Of a DNA stretch of 35,298 nucleotides, positions 27,297 to 35,118 are shown piece after piece. The notes beneath the pieces are model-generated. The model had not been told where the DNA came from. It saw only the letters and a program-made list of their open reading frames with translations, and did no database searches. Each line of letters starts with the position of its first letter. Position 1 is the first letter of the stretch. The stretch covers positions 1 to 35,298 of the forward strand of contig JAPLBB010000024.1 of NCBI GenBank assembly GCA_026392945.1, given 5' to 3'. A program made the position numbers and the translations under genes. The stretch is from Actinomycetota bacterium. GTDB taxonomy: Bacteria; Actinomycetota; Actinomycetes; Nanopelagicales; Nanopelagicaceae.

Positions 27297-30218
27297 TTAT
27301 CTATTTTGAGCAGAAACTAATGCACTAATTGCTGCCTTAACTCTTGCTCTTGCTTTATCTTCGGCCGCACCATCTAAACGTTTTTGTGCAGCTTCAAGAT
27401 CTGCATATGCAGATTGTAGAGAAGCAATCGCAGACCTAATCACTTGGCTACTACCAACCCCACCATTTATTGGCGCATTAGATTGATTGTCCGAAACTGT
27501 AGTTCCAGAGTTGCCACCAAATACTTGGTCTAGCGCACCTTGTAAGGTTTCACTAAATCCAATTTGATCTCCGAAAGAAACTAATACTTTTTGTAGTAGT
27601 GGGTAAGCAGCAGTATTTCCGGTTGCTCTTACATAAACTGGTTGCACATAAAGTAAGCCCTTACCAACTGGAAGGGTTAATAAGTTACCTAGTACTACAT
27701 CAGAGCCACCTTGGCGCAGCAGTGAAAGTGAGGTTGCTACTTCAGGCTTTGCCTCAAAGTTAGATGAAACCTGGGATGGACCTGCAATATTTGTTGATCG
27801 TGGAAGTTGTAGAACAGTAATTTTTCCGTACTCATCACCAGCGTCAGAGTTAACAACTGCAAGAGCGGTTAAGTTCTCACGTCCACCTCTTGGTACAAAT
27901 GGTGTGTACAAAGAAAATGTGGGCTTGGTTTGACCAGGAATTTGCATAGTTAAGTAATAAGGAGGTTGGTTTCCAGAGTTTGATCCAAAGCTAGAAGGAT
28001 CAAGTGGTACGCGCCAGAAGTCCTGACCACCATAAAAAGCATCAGCTGTGGTGACATGGTAAGCACTTAAAATATCTCTTTGAACCCGGAACATATCCTC
28101 TGGGTATCTAACATGAGCTAATAAAGCTGGCGAAATTTCACTCTTTGGCTGAACGGTGCCGGGAAACGCTTTGCTCCATGTTGCTAATACTGGATCCTTT
28201 TCATCCCATTGATATAAAGAGACGGTTCCATCATAAGCATCAACAGTTGCTTTAACTGAGTTACGAATGTAATTAACATTTTTATCGTCTAATGATGCAA
28301 CCGCATTAGATCTACTAGTTAGTGCATCACCAGTATTTGCAAGATTTACTAATCGAGAGTTTGGGTATCCGGCACTAGTTGTATATCCATCAATTATCCA
28401 AAGGATTTTGCCATCAATTATTGCTGGATATGGATCCCCGTCTAACGTTAACCAAGGCGCAACTTTTGCTACTCGATCGCGTGGATGACGATCAAAAAGT
28501 ATCTTTGAATCAGCATTAATTAAATTAGATAAAACAATTCTCTGCTCTTGATATTTAATCGCAAATAATAAGCGTGAGAAGATTGAACCCATCGGCACGC
28601 CACCTTTGCCGGTATATGTGTAGTTCTTTTGACCATTTGCGGATTTGTCATCAGGGTAATCAAGCTCTACTGGATTACTTGCTGCTGGTCCACCAATAAT
28701 TGAATAGTCTGGAACATTTTCACCGAAATAAACGCGAGGCTCAAATTCACCTAAGCCATTAGTTGGTGGAATGTCACCAACCGTAAAGCTTGGTTTGCCA
28801 TCAGCATCAACAGTATTTCCAAACGCGCCAACCATTCCAAACCCGTGGGTATATACCAAGTGATCATTAATCCAATTTCGAGATGGATTGCCATCAATAT
28901 TTAATTCGCGAACGGCAACAACTACATCTCGCTCTTTGCCATTAATTGTGTAACGATCAATATCTAGTGAATCGGCAAAGCTGTAATACGGCTTAATTTG
29001 TTGCAATTGTCTAAAGGTTGCCGACAAAACATTTGGATCCATTAAGCGAATATTTGCAATTGTTGCTGCATCATTTGCTAGCTGGCCAGCTGAAGTAGTA
29101 ACTGTTGCTTGATAATCTTTAACCTCAACGCCATCTAAGCCATAAGCAATACGGGTTGCATCAATATTTTTCTGAATATAAGGAGCTTCTTTGGTGGATT
29201 CAGATGGTTTAACTTGAAATTGCTGGATTGTTGCTGGGTAGACACCGGCAATTAACACTGAGGCAATCACCATTAATGCCACACCAGCAGTTGGTAATAA
29301 CCATGATTTGCGAACAATATTGGCAAAAAATAGCAAGGAGCAGACAACTGCAATTGCAGCCAAGATTGATTTGGCAGGAAGGAGCGCGTTTACATCTGTG
29401 TAGGTAAGTCCGGTAATTAATCGACCCTCTTTCAAAGTAAGGGCGTAGCGGTCAAACCAATATGCAACAGCTTTGAGTAATACTAAAAGACCTAGCAAAA
29501 TTGAAAGCTGGACCCGAGCGGCAACAGTCGTTCGATCTTCTTTTACTTGGGTGCGAATACCACCATAGATGTAATGAACAGCAGCTGCAGCTAGTAATGC
29601 CAAAATAATGGTTGATATTCCCCAACCAATTAGCGATTGGTACATCGGTAACTTGAAGGCAAAAAATGAAATATCTTTGCCAAATTGTGGATCTACAGTT
29701 CCAAAATTTGTTGAGTTCCTAAACAACAACCACTCTTGCCAAAGCCTTGAGCCAGCAGTTCCAGCAAAGTAGAAGAGTGTTAAAAATACGCCGACACCGA
29801 CAAGCTTGCGAACTGGCTCAAGTTGGGCCCGATATCTTTCAAGATTATCTGCTTCAACTGCGACTGGAACATAAATTGGACGCTTACGAAAAGCTAAATA
29901 AATATTTAATGTAATAAATAGTGAAGTTACGAATCCAAACCCAATAAATAGATAAATCTTGGTAAAAAGAGTTGTTTGCCAAACGTTTACAAAATCAACT
30001 GAGCGATACCAAAGTAAGTCTGCATAAAAACCGCTTGAAGAAATTAAAATGCTACTTAAAACAAATAAGACAACGGCAGTAATTGTTAGTGGACTTACTC
30101 GACGCTTTCCAGGTCCACGATTTCCAAATGGGTTTGGGAAATTTCCACCAAAACCACTTCCGCCAAATGGGTTGTTATTTCGATTAAATCCGCCGCCACC
30201 AAAACCCGAGTTGCTCAT
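27297..30218 (-). CDS. UPF0182 family membrane protein
   Basis: 973 residues. A Gly/Asn/Phe-rich cytoplasmic N-terminus (1-38) precedes about seven membrane helices between 44 and 335, followed by a large extracellular domain to about 890 and a coiled-coil-like Ala/Lys-rich end (AIASLQSAYADLEAAQKRLDGA). Family marks include FRLWQEWLLFRN-type GSRLWQEWLLFRNSTNFGTVDPQFGKDISFF and IFVPRGGRENLTALAVVNSD-like TPFVPRGGRENLTALAVV. The function of this actinobacterial family is unknown. It starts 19 bases after the end of the PDZ protease on the same strand, the usual neighbour. Confidence 0.93.
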   Translation of the reverse strand: MSNSGFGGGGFNRNNNPFGGSGFGGNFPNPFGNRGPGKRRVSPLTITAVVLFVLSSILISSSGFYADLLWYRSVDFVNVWQTTLFTKIYLFIGFGFVTSLFITLNIYLAFRKRPIYVPVAVEADNLERYRAQLEPVRKLVGVGVFLTLFYFAGTAGSRLWQEWLLFRNSTNFGTVDPQFGKDISFFAFKLPMYQSLIGWGISTIILALLAAAAVHYIYGGIRTQVKEDRTTVAARVQLSILLGLLVLLKAVAYWFDRYALTLKEGRLITGLTYTDVNALLPAKSILAAIAVVCSLLFFANIVRKSWLLPTAGVALMVIASVLIAGVYPATIQQFQVKPSESTKEAPYIQKNIDATRIAYGLDGVEVKDYQATVTTSAGQLANDAATIANIRLMDPNVLSATFRQLQQIKPYYSFADSLDIDRYTINGKERDVVVAVRELNIDGNPSRNWINDHLVYTHGFGMVGAFGNTVDADGKPSFTVGDIPPTNGLGEFEPRVYFGENVPDYSIIGGPAASNPVELDYPDDKSANGQKNYTYTGKGGVPMGSIFSRLLFAIKYQEQRIVLSNLINADSKILFDRHPRDRVAKVAPWLTLDGDPYPAIIDGKILWIIDGYTTSAGYPNSRLVNLANTGDALTSRSNAVASLDDKNVNYIRNSVKATVDAYDGTVSLYQWDEKDPVLATWSKAFPGTVQPKSEISPALLAHVRYPEDMFRVQRDILSAYHVTTADAFYGGQDFWRVPLDPSSFGSNSGNQPPYYLTMQIPGQTKPTFSLYTPFVPRGGRENLTALAVVNSDAGDEYGKITVLQLPRSTNIAGPSQVSSNFEAKPEVATSLSLLRQGGSDVVLGNLLTLPVGKGLLYVQPVYVRATGNTAAYPLLQKVLVSFGDQIGFSETLQGALDQVFGGNSGTTVSDNQSNAPINGGVGSSQVIRSAIASLQSAYADLEAAQKRLDGAAEDKARARVKAAISALVSAQNR

Positions 30219-30237
30219 AAGCCGATCTTATCTATTT

Positions 30238-31299
30238 CTAGGAAATCACTCCACAACTTGGATATTTACCATTATCTGGCAGGTTTAGTACTGAAATTGC
30301 CTCGGCAAGTGTGGCGACCGGCACAATTTTCATCTCCCCAGATCCACCGCTATTTGTTAGCTGGCTTTGATTTTTTATGTCGCTACAGTTTTGGATCGGT
30401 GCTAAAAAGATTTTAACGCCATCTCTTTTCGCTCCAATTATTTTCTCAGCAATTCCTCCGATTGGACCCACTTTACCCTCGGATGTAATTGTGCCAGTTC
30501 CTGCAATATTTCTAGAATGAATTAAATCATTTGGTGTTAACTTCTCAATTACACCCAATGCAAAAATCAAGCCACCACTTGGTCCGCCAGTTTCAGCAAG
30601 TTGAATCTTTACATCAATTGGAAAGACAAACTTTTGTTCAATATTAATGCCAATAAAAGCTGATCCATCATCTCGGGCTGAAAGTTTAACTTGCTTAGTT
30701 ATTATCTCGCTGCCAGAACGCAACACTTTAATGCTAACTAAATCACCTGGTGTTTTTTGATCTAAAACCTTTATGATTTCTGCTTGGGAAGTAAATTTCT
30801 TATCATCGATTGATATCACCTCATCTTCTGCTAGAAGTGATTTATAAGCATTAGATTTCTCATTAACTTCGACTATTACTAACTTAGAAGTGCTCTGGTA
30901 GCCAAGGTATGAAAGTGCGGCTGCGGTTGCGTTAACTTGAGATCCATTCATTTCATCTGTGCCATTTTTAATAGATTGGGCAGTGCTCTCACCCTTTGGA
31001 TAAATTTCAGCGCGAGGCAGAACTGCTCGATTATTATCAAACCAACCATACAAAACATCAAACCCGGTTATATAAGAATCTGGGTCGGTAACCATCACTG
31101 ATGTAACTGACAACTTTCCGGTGGTCGGATAACTTTTTGTGCCACTGATAGTAATGGCTGAACCTAAAATATTTTGTGGTGTACCTGGTGAAAGTATTAC
31201 AAATGGTGAAGGCAAGAAAAAGGCAGCAACAAGTAAGAGGAGTACTGCTATTTTGGTAGGGGTAGGTAATTTTGGCCTAACTGGCAGAATGGATTTCAT
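30238..31299 (-). CDS. PDZ-domain Lon-like serine protease (YlbL type)
   Basis: 353 residues. One N-terminal membrane helix (about 17-36), a PDZ domain around 138-206, then an S16/Lon proteolytic domain. The Ser/Lys dyad is Ser241 in TGGPSGGLIFAL and Lys286 in GGIAEKIIGAKRDG; GTGTITSEGKVGPIGG between them is canonical. Lacks the ATPase domain of Lon. In other actinobacteria it always precedes UPF0182, as here. Ends 19 bases before UPF0182; 9 bases behind a 60-residue membrane ORF, so the three may be one operon. Confidence 0.93.
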   Translation of the reverse strand: MKSILPVRPKLPTPTKIAVLLLLVAAFFLPSPFVILSPGTPQNILGSAITISGTKSYPTTGKLSVTSVMVTDPDSYITGFDVLYGWFDNNRAVLPRAEIYPKGESTAQSIKNGTDEMNGSQVNATAAALSYLGYQSTSKLVIVEVNEKSNAYKSLLAEDEVISIDDKKFTSQAEIIKVLDQKTPGDLVSIKVLRSGSEIITKQVKLSARDDGSAFIGINIEQKFVFPIDVKIQLAETGGPSGGLIFALGVIEKLTPNDLIHSRNIAGTGTITSEGKVGPIGGIAEKIIGAKRDGVKIFLAPIQNCSDIKNQSQLTNSGGSGEMKIVPVATLAEAISVLNLPDNGKYPSCGVIS

Positions 31300-31308
31300 T
31301 TAAATAAT

Positions 31309-31491
31309 CTAGTTACTCTTCTTTTTCTTAAAAGTATTTTGAAATTTATTAAAGCTATTAACTGAACGGTTGGTCTGGTTGTCATACTTTGATTTATATT
31401 TTGAGATCCAGATTCCATAGCCGATTGCACAAAGTACGGCACCGATCGGAATAACCCACCAAATCAGGGCGGCGGCCGAGGCTGAGTTCAT
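31309..31491 (-). CDS. Small single-span membrane protein
   Basis: 60 residues: one hydrophobic helix at about 7-29 (AALIWWVIPIGAVLCAIGYGIWI), then a strongly basic, polar tail ending KKKKSN. Not recognised. Located nine bases before the PDZ protease on the same strand and divergent from DUF2342, in the place where small membrane proteins commonly stand in such operons. Codon use is unremarkable. Could be a subunit or tether for the protease; that is inference. Confidence 0.55.
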   Translation of the reverse strand: MNSASAAALIWWVIPIGAVLCAIGYGIWISKYKSKYDNQTNRSVNSFNKFQNTFKKKKSN

Positions 31492-31588
31492 ATAGGTAAT
31501 CTTAATGAGCAGGGAAGAAAAATGGTGTCATTATTGTTCTATTAGAATCAGATATCTTAAGGTCCAAGCGATGAGGGTGGTTGGGTAA

Positions 31589-32908
31589 ATGAGTTTCGGT
31601 TTTTTACCAAATGAAGGACAACCAGATTTTGAAGCATTGCTAAAGCAATTCTCAGAAATGGGAATTGATCCTGGCGCGTTAGCTGGCGCCAAATCTTTTT
31701 TAGAGAGTATGGGATCTGCTAAAACTGGAAGTGATCAGAATCTAATTACGGTAGCAGCACTTAGAGATATTGCTAAAGAAATTATCTCAGCAAAAGGTGA
31801 CCTGCCAGTTGGTACCGCAGATCAAGACCGTCTTGGTCAATCAATAGCAATTGCTAATACTTGGCTAGATCCAGAGATTCTTTTTCCATCAGCAACTGCT
31901 CCAACTCAAAGTGCTTGGGCAAAGCGAGAGTGGCTTGATGAATCACTAGCTGGTTGGCAGCAATTAATTGAGCCATTAGCAGTTGGTATGGCAGATGCGC
32001 TGGCAAATGTAATCTCAAGTTCATCATCCTCACTGCCAATCGAATTCACTGGAGAGGTAAATCAAAGCCCTGAGCAACAAGATGCGATGAAGGCGATGCT
32101 GGCTCGCCTGCTGCGAGGTTTTATGGGCACCTTAATTGCAACCCACTTAGGTAAAGGAATCGGCTTACTAGCAAACTCAATAACTGGTGCAAATGATGTT
32201 GCGATACCACTATTAAAAACTGACTCTGGCTCCCACCTAATCCCTCAAAATGTTAATGAGTGGGCGCAGGGACTGGGCATTGATTTGGAGCAAGTAACAA
32301 TTTATCTAGCACTTCGCGAAGCAGCAGCTGCTCGGTTATTTGCAAATACCACTTGGTTAAATTCCTATCTTAGAGATGCAATTATCTCTTATGGAAAAGG
32401 CATAACTATTGATGTTGATTCAATTACTCGCCAAGCAGAAGAGGCAATGTCTAGTGGTGAAATCGATATTAATAATCCAGAATCTTTAAATCTTGCCCTC
32501 AATGCTGGCTTGTTCACACCACAACAAACTCCGGCGCAGGAGTTAGCGCTAACCAAACTTGAAATGGCACTAGCTTTAATAGAAGGCTGGATTGATCATG
32601 TTATCTCTGAGGTTGCTTCCGATCGAATCCCAGCATTTAATGCTTTGATTGAAAATTCTAGAAGGCGCCGTGCTACTAACTCACCGATGCAACAATTATT
32701 TGCAAACCTACTTGGTCTTGAAGTGTCGCCAAGAAAAATGCGGGAGGCATCTGCTTTTTGGGGTGAGGTTAAGAAAATTAGAGGCGCTGATGGTCGCGAT
32801 AGATGCTGGGAAGATCCAGCATTTTTGCCAATGCCAGATGATCTAGCTGATGTGGCGGCATTTTTAAATAGCGTGACGGTGCCAGATGATCTATCTGGAT
32901 TGATTTAA
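31589..32908 (+). CDS. DUF2342 family (zinc-dependent-metalloprotease-like) protein
   Basis: 439 residues of an actinobacterial family annotated as putative zinc hydrolase, often next to the PDZ/UPF0182 genes. Marks: start FGFLPNEGQPDFEALLKQ, the helix-rich middle, and LALIEGWIDHVISEVASDRIPAFNALIENSRRRRA, ending in LLGLEVSPRKMREASAFWGEVKKIRGADGRDRCWEDPAFLPMPDDLADVAAFL. I see no classical HExxH motif, so protease activity should not be assumed. No signal peptide. Upstream is divergent 60-aa ORF (97 bases away); downstream begins a 318-base non-coding region. Confidence 0.9.
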   Translation: MSFGFLPNEGQPDFEALLKQFSEMGIDPGALAGAKSFLESMGSAKTGSDQNLITVAALRDIAKEIISAKGDLPVGTADQDRLGQSIAIANTWLDPEILFPSATAPTQSAWAKREWLDESLAGWQQLIEPLAVGMADALANVISSSSSSLPIEFTGEVNQSPEQQDAMKAMLARLLRGFMGTLIATHLGKGIGLLANSITGANDVAIPLLKTDSGSHLIPQNVNEWAQGLGIDLEQVTIYLALREAAAARLFANTTWLNSYLRDAIISYGKGITIDVDSITRQAEEAMSSGEIDINNPESLNLALNAGLFTPQQTPAQELALTKLEMALALIEGWIDHVISEVASDRIPAFNALIENSRRRRATNSPMQQLFANLLGLEVSPRKMREASAFWGEVKKIRGADGRDRCWEDPAFLPMPDDLADVAAFLNSVTVPDDLSGLI

Positions 32909-32923
32909 GCCAAAAGTTAAAAA

Positions 32924-32997
32924 GCGAAATCCCCGGGCGCACAATTTCTTATCTGCCTTCCCCTTGCAGATATGAAACGGTTATCCGGGGACTTCGT
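32924..32997 (+). ncRNA. Candidate structured RNA (long rod-like hairpin)
   Basis: In the 318-base gene-free stretch 32909-33226, sequence 32924-32997 folds on the plus strand into a rod: GCGAA/TTCGT (32924-32928 with 32993-32997), one A-C mismatch, TCCCCGG/CCGGGGA (32930-32936 with 32985-32991), an internal loop, TTTC/GAAA and TATCTGC/GCAGATA (32945-32956 with 32966-32977), with a nine-base C-rich loop CTTCCCCTT. No T run follows, so it is not a typical terminator. The rest of the stretch, 32998-33176, shows no gene that I can support. A fit to the 6C RNA family was considered and not adopted. Confidence 0.45.
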
Positions 32998-33176
32998 AGC
33001 GCAAACCTATGTTAATAAAAGGTGAGAATCAACTTAATCTGGTGTTTTGGGAAGTAAATCTCAAAAGATATTTTCGCAATTACCCGTTAAATTGCTTCAA
33101 TAAAAATCATTACAAACCACGCGGTGGCAGTTAATAGGGATAGGTCGAGCGAGCGCGTAAAATTTAACTCGTGCTC

Positions 33177-33237
33177 TGTGGATTAACCTGTGGAGATAAC
33201 CTAATTATGGTGGATAAGTAGAGGTAATGGTGGATAA
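33177..33237 (+). repeat. Four iteron-like repeats GTGGA(N)TAA upstream of the YgjP gene
   Basis: GTGGATTAACC (33178), GTGGAGATAACC (33190), GTGGATAAG (33210) and GTGGATAAC (33230) lie in the same orientation, spaced 12, 20 and 20 bases. TGTGGATTA is one change from the DnaA box complement TGTGGATAA, and two copies read GGTGGATAA. The last copy covers the presumed start codon of the next gene. Either a DnaA-type or a local regulator's binding array; which one cannot be seen from sequence alone. Confidence 0.5.
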
Positions 33238-33859
33238 CTTTGAACAGCAAATCCTCTTTACCGATATTTTGCCGCCCGTGTCCCAAATTTCTTCCCGGAA
33301 GAAAAGGATTACCGATCAGCTGCCTGCTGATTTACCCCCGTTTCGCGTAATTCGAAAAGAGCGCAGGCGGCGCAGTGTTAGCGCATACCGGCAAGGCGGA
33401 GTCATAGAGATTCACATTCCAGCCAAGATGAGTAGGCGCCAGGAAATCGAAATGATCCCTGAGATGATTTCAATGGTCTTACGCCGGGAGGCAAGAGAGC
33501 GCAAAACCGATCTGCAATTAATGGAGATTGGCATGCAACTGCTAACTCAATACCTACCTGATTTTGATGTGCACCCAGCAAGTATTAATTGGCACAATAT
33601 GAGTGAGCGATGGGGATCTTGCACCACGGTAGATCGCACAATTCGAATCTCAGATCGATTAGTTGGTTCACCTGCCTACGTTTTAAATTACATTATTTTT
33701 CATGAGCTAATTCATTTAAGAGTTCCAGGCCATGACAGTGAATTTAATGATTACTTAATTAGATATCCAGACCAAGGTAGAGCCGAAGCATTTTTGGAAG
33801 GTTTTGAACTTGGTTGCCAAAGCGGGGGATCTGGTGTTATCCCGGCGGTAAATATCTAG
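33227..33859 (+). CDS. YgjP-like metallopeptidase (DUF45, M48-related)
   Basis: 210 residues. The zinc motif HELIH (His159, Glu160, His163) with His169 in VPGHDSEF, and the preceding NMSERWGSC (about 125-132) are family signatures of cytoplasmic YgjP/DUF45 proteins. A very basic stretch (ERRRRS near 45-50) precedes. The start at ATG 33227 has GAGG only two bases ahead; GTG 33230 is an alternative with better spacing, and both fall within the iteron array. In the condensed UPF0182-...-whiB7-uvrD region it stands between DUF2342 and DUF5679. Confidence 0.85.
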   Translation: MVDNFEQQILFTDILPPVSQISSRKKRITDQLPADLPPFRVIRKERRRRSVSAYRQGGVIEIHIPAKMSRRQEIEMIPEMISMVLRREARERKTDLQLMEIGMQLLTQYLPDFDVHPASINWHNMSERWGSCTTVDRTIRISDRLVGSPAYVLNYIIFHELIHLRVPGHDSEFNDYLIRYPDQGRAEAFLEGFELGCQSGGSGVIPAVNI

Positions 33860-34016
33860 TTTTACCCCTTTTTTTTAGATTATTGAGTAATTTTTTAGAT
33901 TTTACGCGTGGAAAACGCCAGTTGAGCGTGGCGCGGGGGGTATGGTGTTGCTATTCGTACTCACATGCGGGAACTGTCCGGCATGCTCCCAAGAGTACGG
34001 CGGATGGAGGAAGAAA

Positions 34017-34175
34017 ATGGCTGAAGAATACAAGGGTGAGGCTTACTGCGTTAAGTGCAAAGAGAAGCGCGCTTTTGAAGGACATGTAAAGGTCTCTGAT
34101 TCAGGTCGCCGGATGGCGCAAGGAATTTGCCCAGTTTGTGGCACAAAAGTAAATCGTATTCTTGGTAAGGCTTAA
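34017..34175 (+). CDS. DUF5679 zinc-ribbon protein
   Basis: 52 residues with two Cys pairs (YCVKCKEKR and CPVCGTK), so very probably one zinc ribbon; actinobacterial DUF5679. Ideal SD GGAGG (34006-34010) six bases before ATG 34017 excludes the longer in-frame start at 33942. Function unknown. Between convergent terminator-containing sequence and whiB7; expression appears strong from the SD. Confidence 0.85.
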   Translation: MAEEYKGEAYCVKCKEKRAFEGHVKVSDSGRRMAQGICPVCGTKVNRILGKA

Positions 34176-34200
34176 TAAATAAGCAGGTAACCAAAAGTAA

Positions 34201-34247
34201 AAGCGGCGAAGGTTGGATTTAATCCCAACTTTCGCCGCTTTTTTGTT
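34201..34247. terminator. Intrinsic terminator between DUF5679 and whiB7
   Basis: A 16-bp stem AAGCGGCGAAGGTTGG / CCAACTTTCGCCGCTT with a single G-T pair closes an eight-base loop and is followed by TTTTTT on the plus strand; the minus side also has a T-rich stretch, so it may serve both converging genes. Confidence 0.93.
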
Positions 34248-34285
34248 AACCCTTTCTAGTTAACAGTTGTTATTAACTTTTTAAT

Positions 34286-34756
34286 TTAACTAGCAACCGC
34301 AATCTTGGCTGGCCGGCCCGGAAGTCGCTTACTTTGAATTACTTGACCTTCATCAAATAACTCTCCTCCCCATACTCCGCATGGCTCAGCTCTGGAGAGT
34401 GCGCCCTGTAAGCACTTTGCTTGCATTGGGCAACCGCCACATAACGCCTTAGCTTTGGCGATCATTGGAACTTCCTCGCTGAAGAAAAGCTCTGGATCGG
34501 CCGAGTGACAAGGCAGGCTGCTCAGCTTGGCGGGCTCAGTAATAGTAGGTACGAAAGGATTATCAGCGCGCTTATATCCATCCTTAGCCTTATTACTCTT
34601 ATTACCGGCATGGGTAGTAGAGGAGTTGCTGGCGTAATCGGTATAGGAGATAACTGGGGCATCGTCAAAAGCCCAGGTGATATCACCTAATCCAATTTTT
34701 GCAGTTGGGCCTTCTGCCCAACCTGGGATAAGTAGTTCGCTGAAGAGAACGGTCAT
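34286..34756 (-). CDS. whiB7: WhiB7-like Fe-S cluster transcription regulator
   Basis: 156 residues from ATG 34756 (GTG 34765 also in frame; SD-like AAAGG favours 34756). Four cluster cysteines, Cys83, Cys106, Cys109 and Cys115, with GVWGG at 127-131 and the C-terminal AT-hook-like LPGRPAK at 145-151. The AT-hook and the location beside uvrD are WhiB7 features; WhiB7 activates intrinsic antibiotic-resistance and redox genes with the main sigma factor. The first 75 residues are Ser/Thr/Asn-rich and unlike other WhiB proteins. Upstream stand two tiny coupled ORFs and an intrinsic terminator. Its product as WhiB7 proper, not another WhiB, is likely but not certain. Confidence 0.82.
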   Translation of the reverse strand: MTVLFSELLIPGWAEGPTAKIGLGDITWAFDDAPVISYTDYASNSSTTHAGNKSNKAKDGYKRADNPFVPTITEPAKLSSLPCHSADPELFFSEEVPMIAKAKALCGGCPMQAKCLQGALSRAEPCGVWGGELFDEGQVIQSKRLPGRPAKIAVAS

Positions 34757-34761
34757 CGTTC

Positions 34762-34788
34762 TCACCTTTCCTTTCGGTTGTCATTCAT
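34762..34788 (-). CDS. Leader uORF2 before whiB7 (8 codons)
   Basis: MNDNRKER then TGA, ending five bases before the whiB7 ATG at 34756 and overlapping uORF1 by ATGA. The whiB7 SD lies inside it, so translation of this ORF would occlude or couple to whiB7. Known whiB7 genes in mycobacteria are controlled through leader uORFs, which makes this worth testing. Confidence 0.35.
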   Translation of the reverse strand: MNDNRKER

Positions 34789-34814
34789 TTGTTTGGTTCT
34801 TTTTGCTTTGCCAT
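34785..34814 (-). CDS. Leader uORF1 before whiB7 (9 codons)
   Basis: MAKQKEPNK then TGA; basic mini-peptide. No SD is seen in front, and the AT-rich TAAATAATAAA just upstream could be a -10, giving a near-leaderless mRNA. Its TGA overlaps the ATG of uORF2 (ATGA at 34785-34788). Translation has not been shown; could be chance. Confidence 0.35.
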   Translation of the reverse strand: MAKQKEPNK

Positions 34815-34847
34815 TTTGGCTTTTTATTATTTAGAAGATATTTAGAT

Positions 34848-34889
34848 AAAAGAAAAAGGGCCCCGAATCATAAGATTCGCGGGCCCCTT
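34848..34889 (-). terminator. Intrinsic terminator or attenuator upstream of whiB7
   Basis: On the minus strand a GC-rich stem (GGGCCC-G-C bulge-GAATC with GATTC-GGGGCCC, ATAA-type loop) runs into TTTTTCTTTT. On the plus strand no T run follows, so it acts toward whiB7. It begins about 17 bases behind the stop of the small ORF at 34905, and lies 34 bases before uORF1. Either it simply ends the uvrD transcript or it attenuates whiB7. Confidence 0.85.
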
Positions 34890-34904
34890 GGCTTCTATCT
34901 CGGA

Positions 34905-35099
34905 TTAACCGATATAGCCCCCAGGGGTGCGATCTGATGTAAAGGTATAAAAACCCTTATTAGAGCGCTTATTGGTCCAGTCTGTGCGATATGAAGAGGT
35001 CGCAGCAGCGGATGAAATGGCAGGCCAATTAACAGCGGCTGCAGGTGCAGCAACTGTGATCTGATTAATTAACTTTGCCATGTGGCAAGGGTAAAGCAT
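34905..35099 (-). CDS. Small Ala/Ser/Thr-rich protein of unknown function
   Basis: 64 residues from ATG 35099 (or 58 from ATG 35081, MAKLINQITVAAP; TTG 35117 also opens the frame). Composition: a hydrophobic, Ala-rich first part and SSYRTDWTNKRSNKGFYTFTSDRTPGGYIG-like ending that looks structured (Tyr, Phe, Trp, Gly). No membrane helix, no known motif. It starts 20 bases after the helicase stop and ends 17 bases before the terminator, so it fits as a real small gene of the uvrD operon. Could also be a regulatory uORF. Confidence 0.5.
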   Translation of the reverse strand: MLYPCHMAKLINQITVAAPAAAVNWPAISSAAATSSYRTDWTNKRSNKGFYTFTSDRTPGGYIG

Positions 35100-35118
35100 G
35101 GGCCTGCTTTGATGCAAC

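Noticed and set aside
31589-32908. Naming DUF2342 an active metalloprotease
   Set aside because: There is no visible HExxH or comparable metal-binding motif; only the family name suggests it.
32924-32997. Assignment to 6C RNA, SRP RNA, RNase P RNA or tmRNA
   Set aside because: The conserved cores are not present on either strand: there are not two C-rich stem-loops, and I see no SRP GGAAGGAAGC, RNase P GAGGAAAGTCC or tmRNA T-arm sequence. I keep it as an unassigned structure.
33177-33237. Chromosomal origin of replication
   Set aside because: Repeats only resemble DnaA boxes, no dnaA/dnaN/recF is nearby, and the flanks are ordinary conserved genes. A DnaA-related function is left open but oriC is not claimed.
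33942-34016. N-terminal extension of DUF5679 (MVLLFVLTCGNC...)
   Set aside because: GGAGG lies immediately before the internal ATG 34017 and the family begins there, although the extra CxxC is notable.
33814-34089. 91-aa frame spanning the YgjP end and DUF5679
   Set aside because: Out of frame with both real genes, no SD, and the proper DUF5679 frame with SD and CxxC pairs overlaps it.
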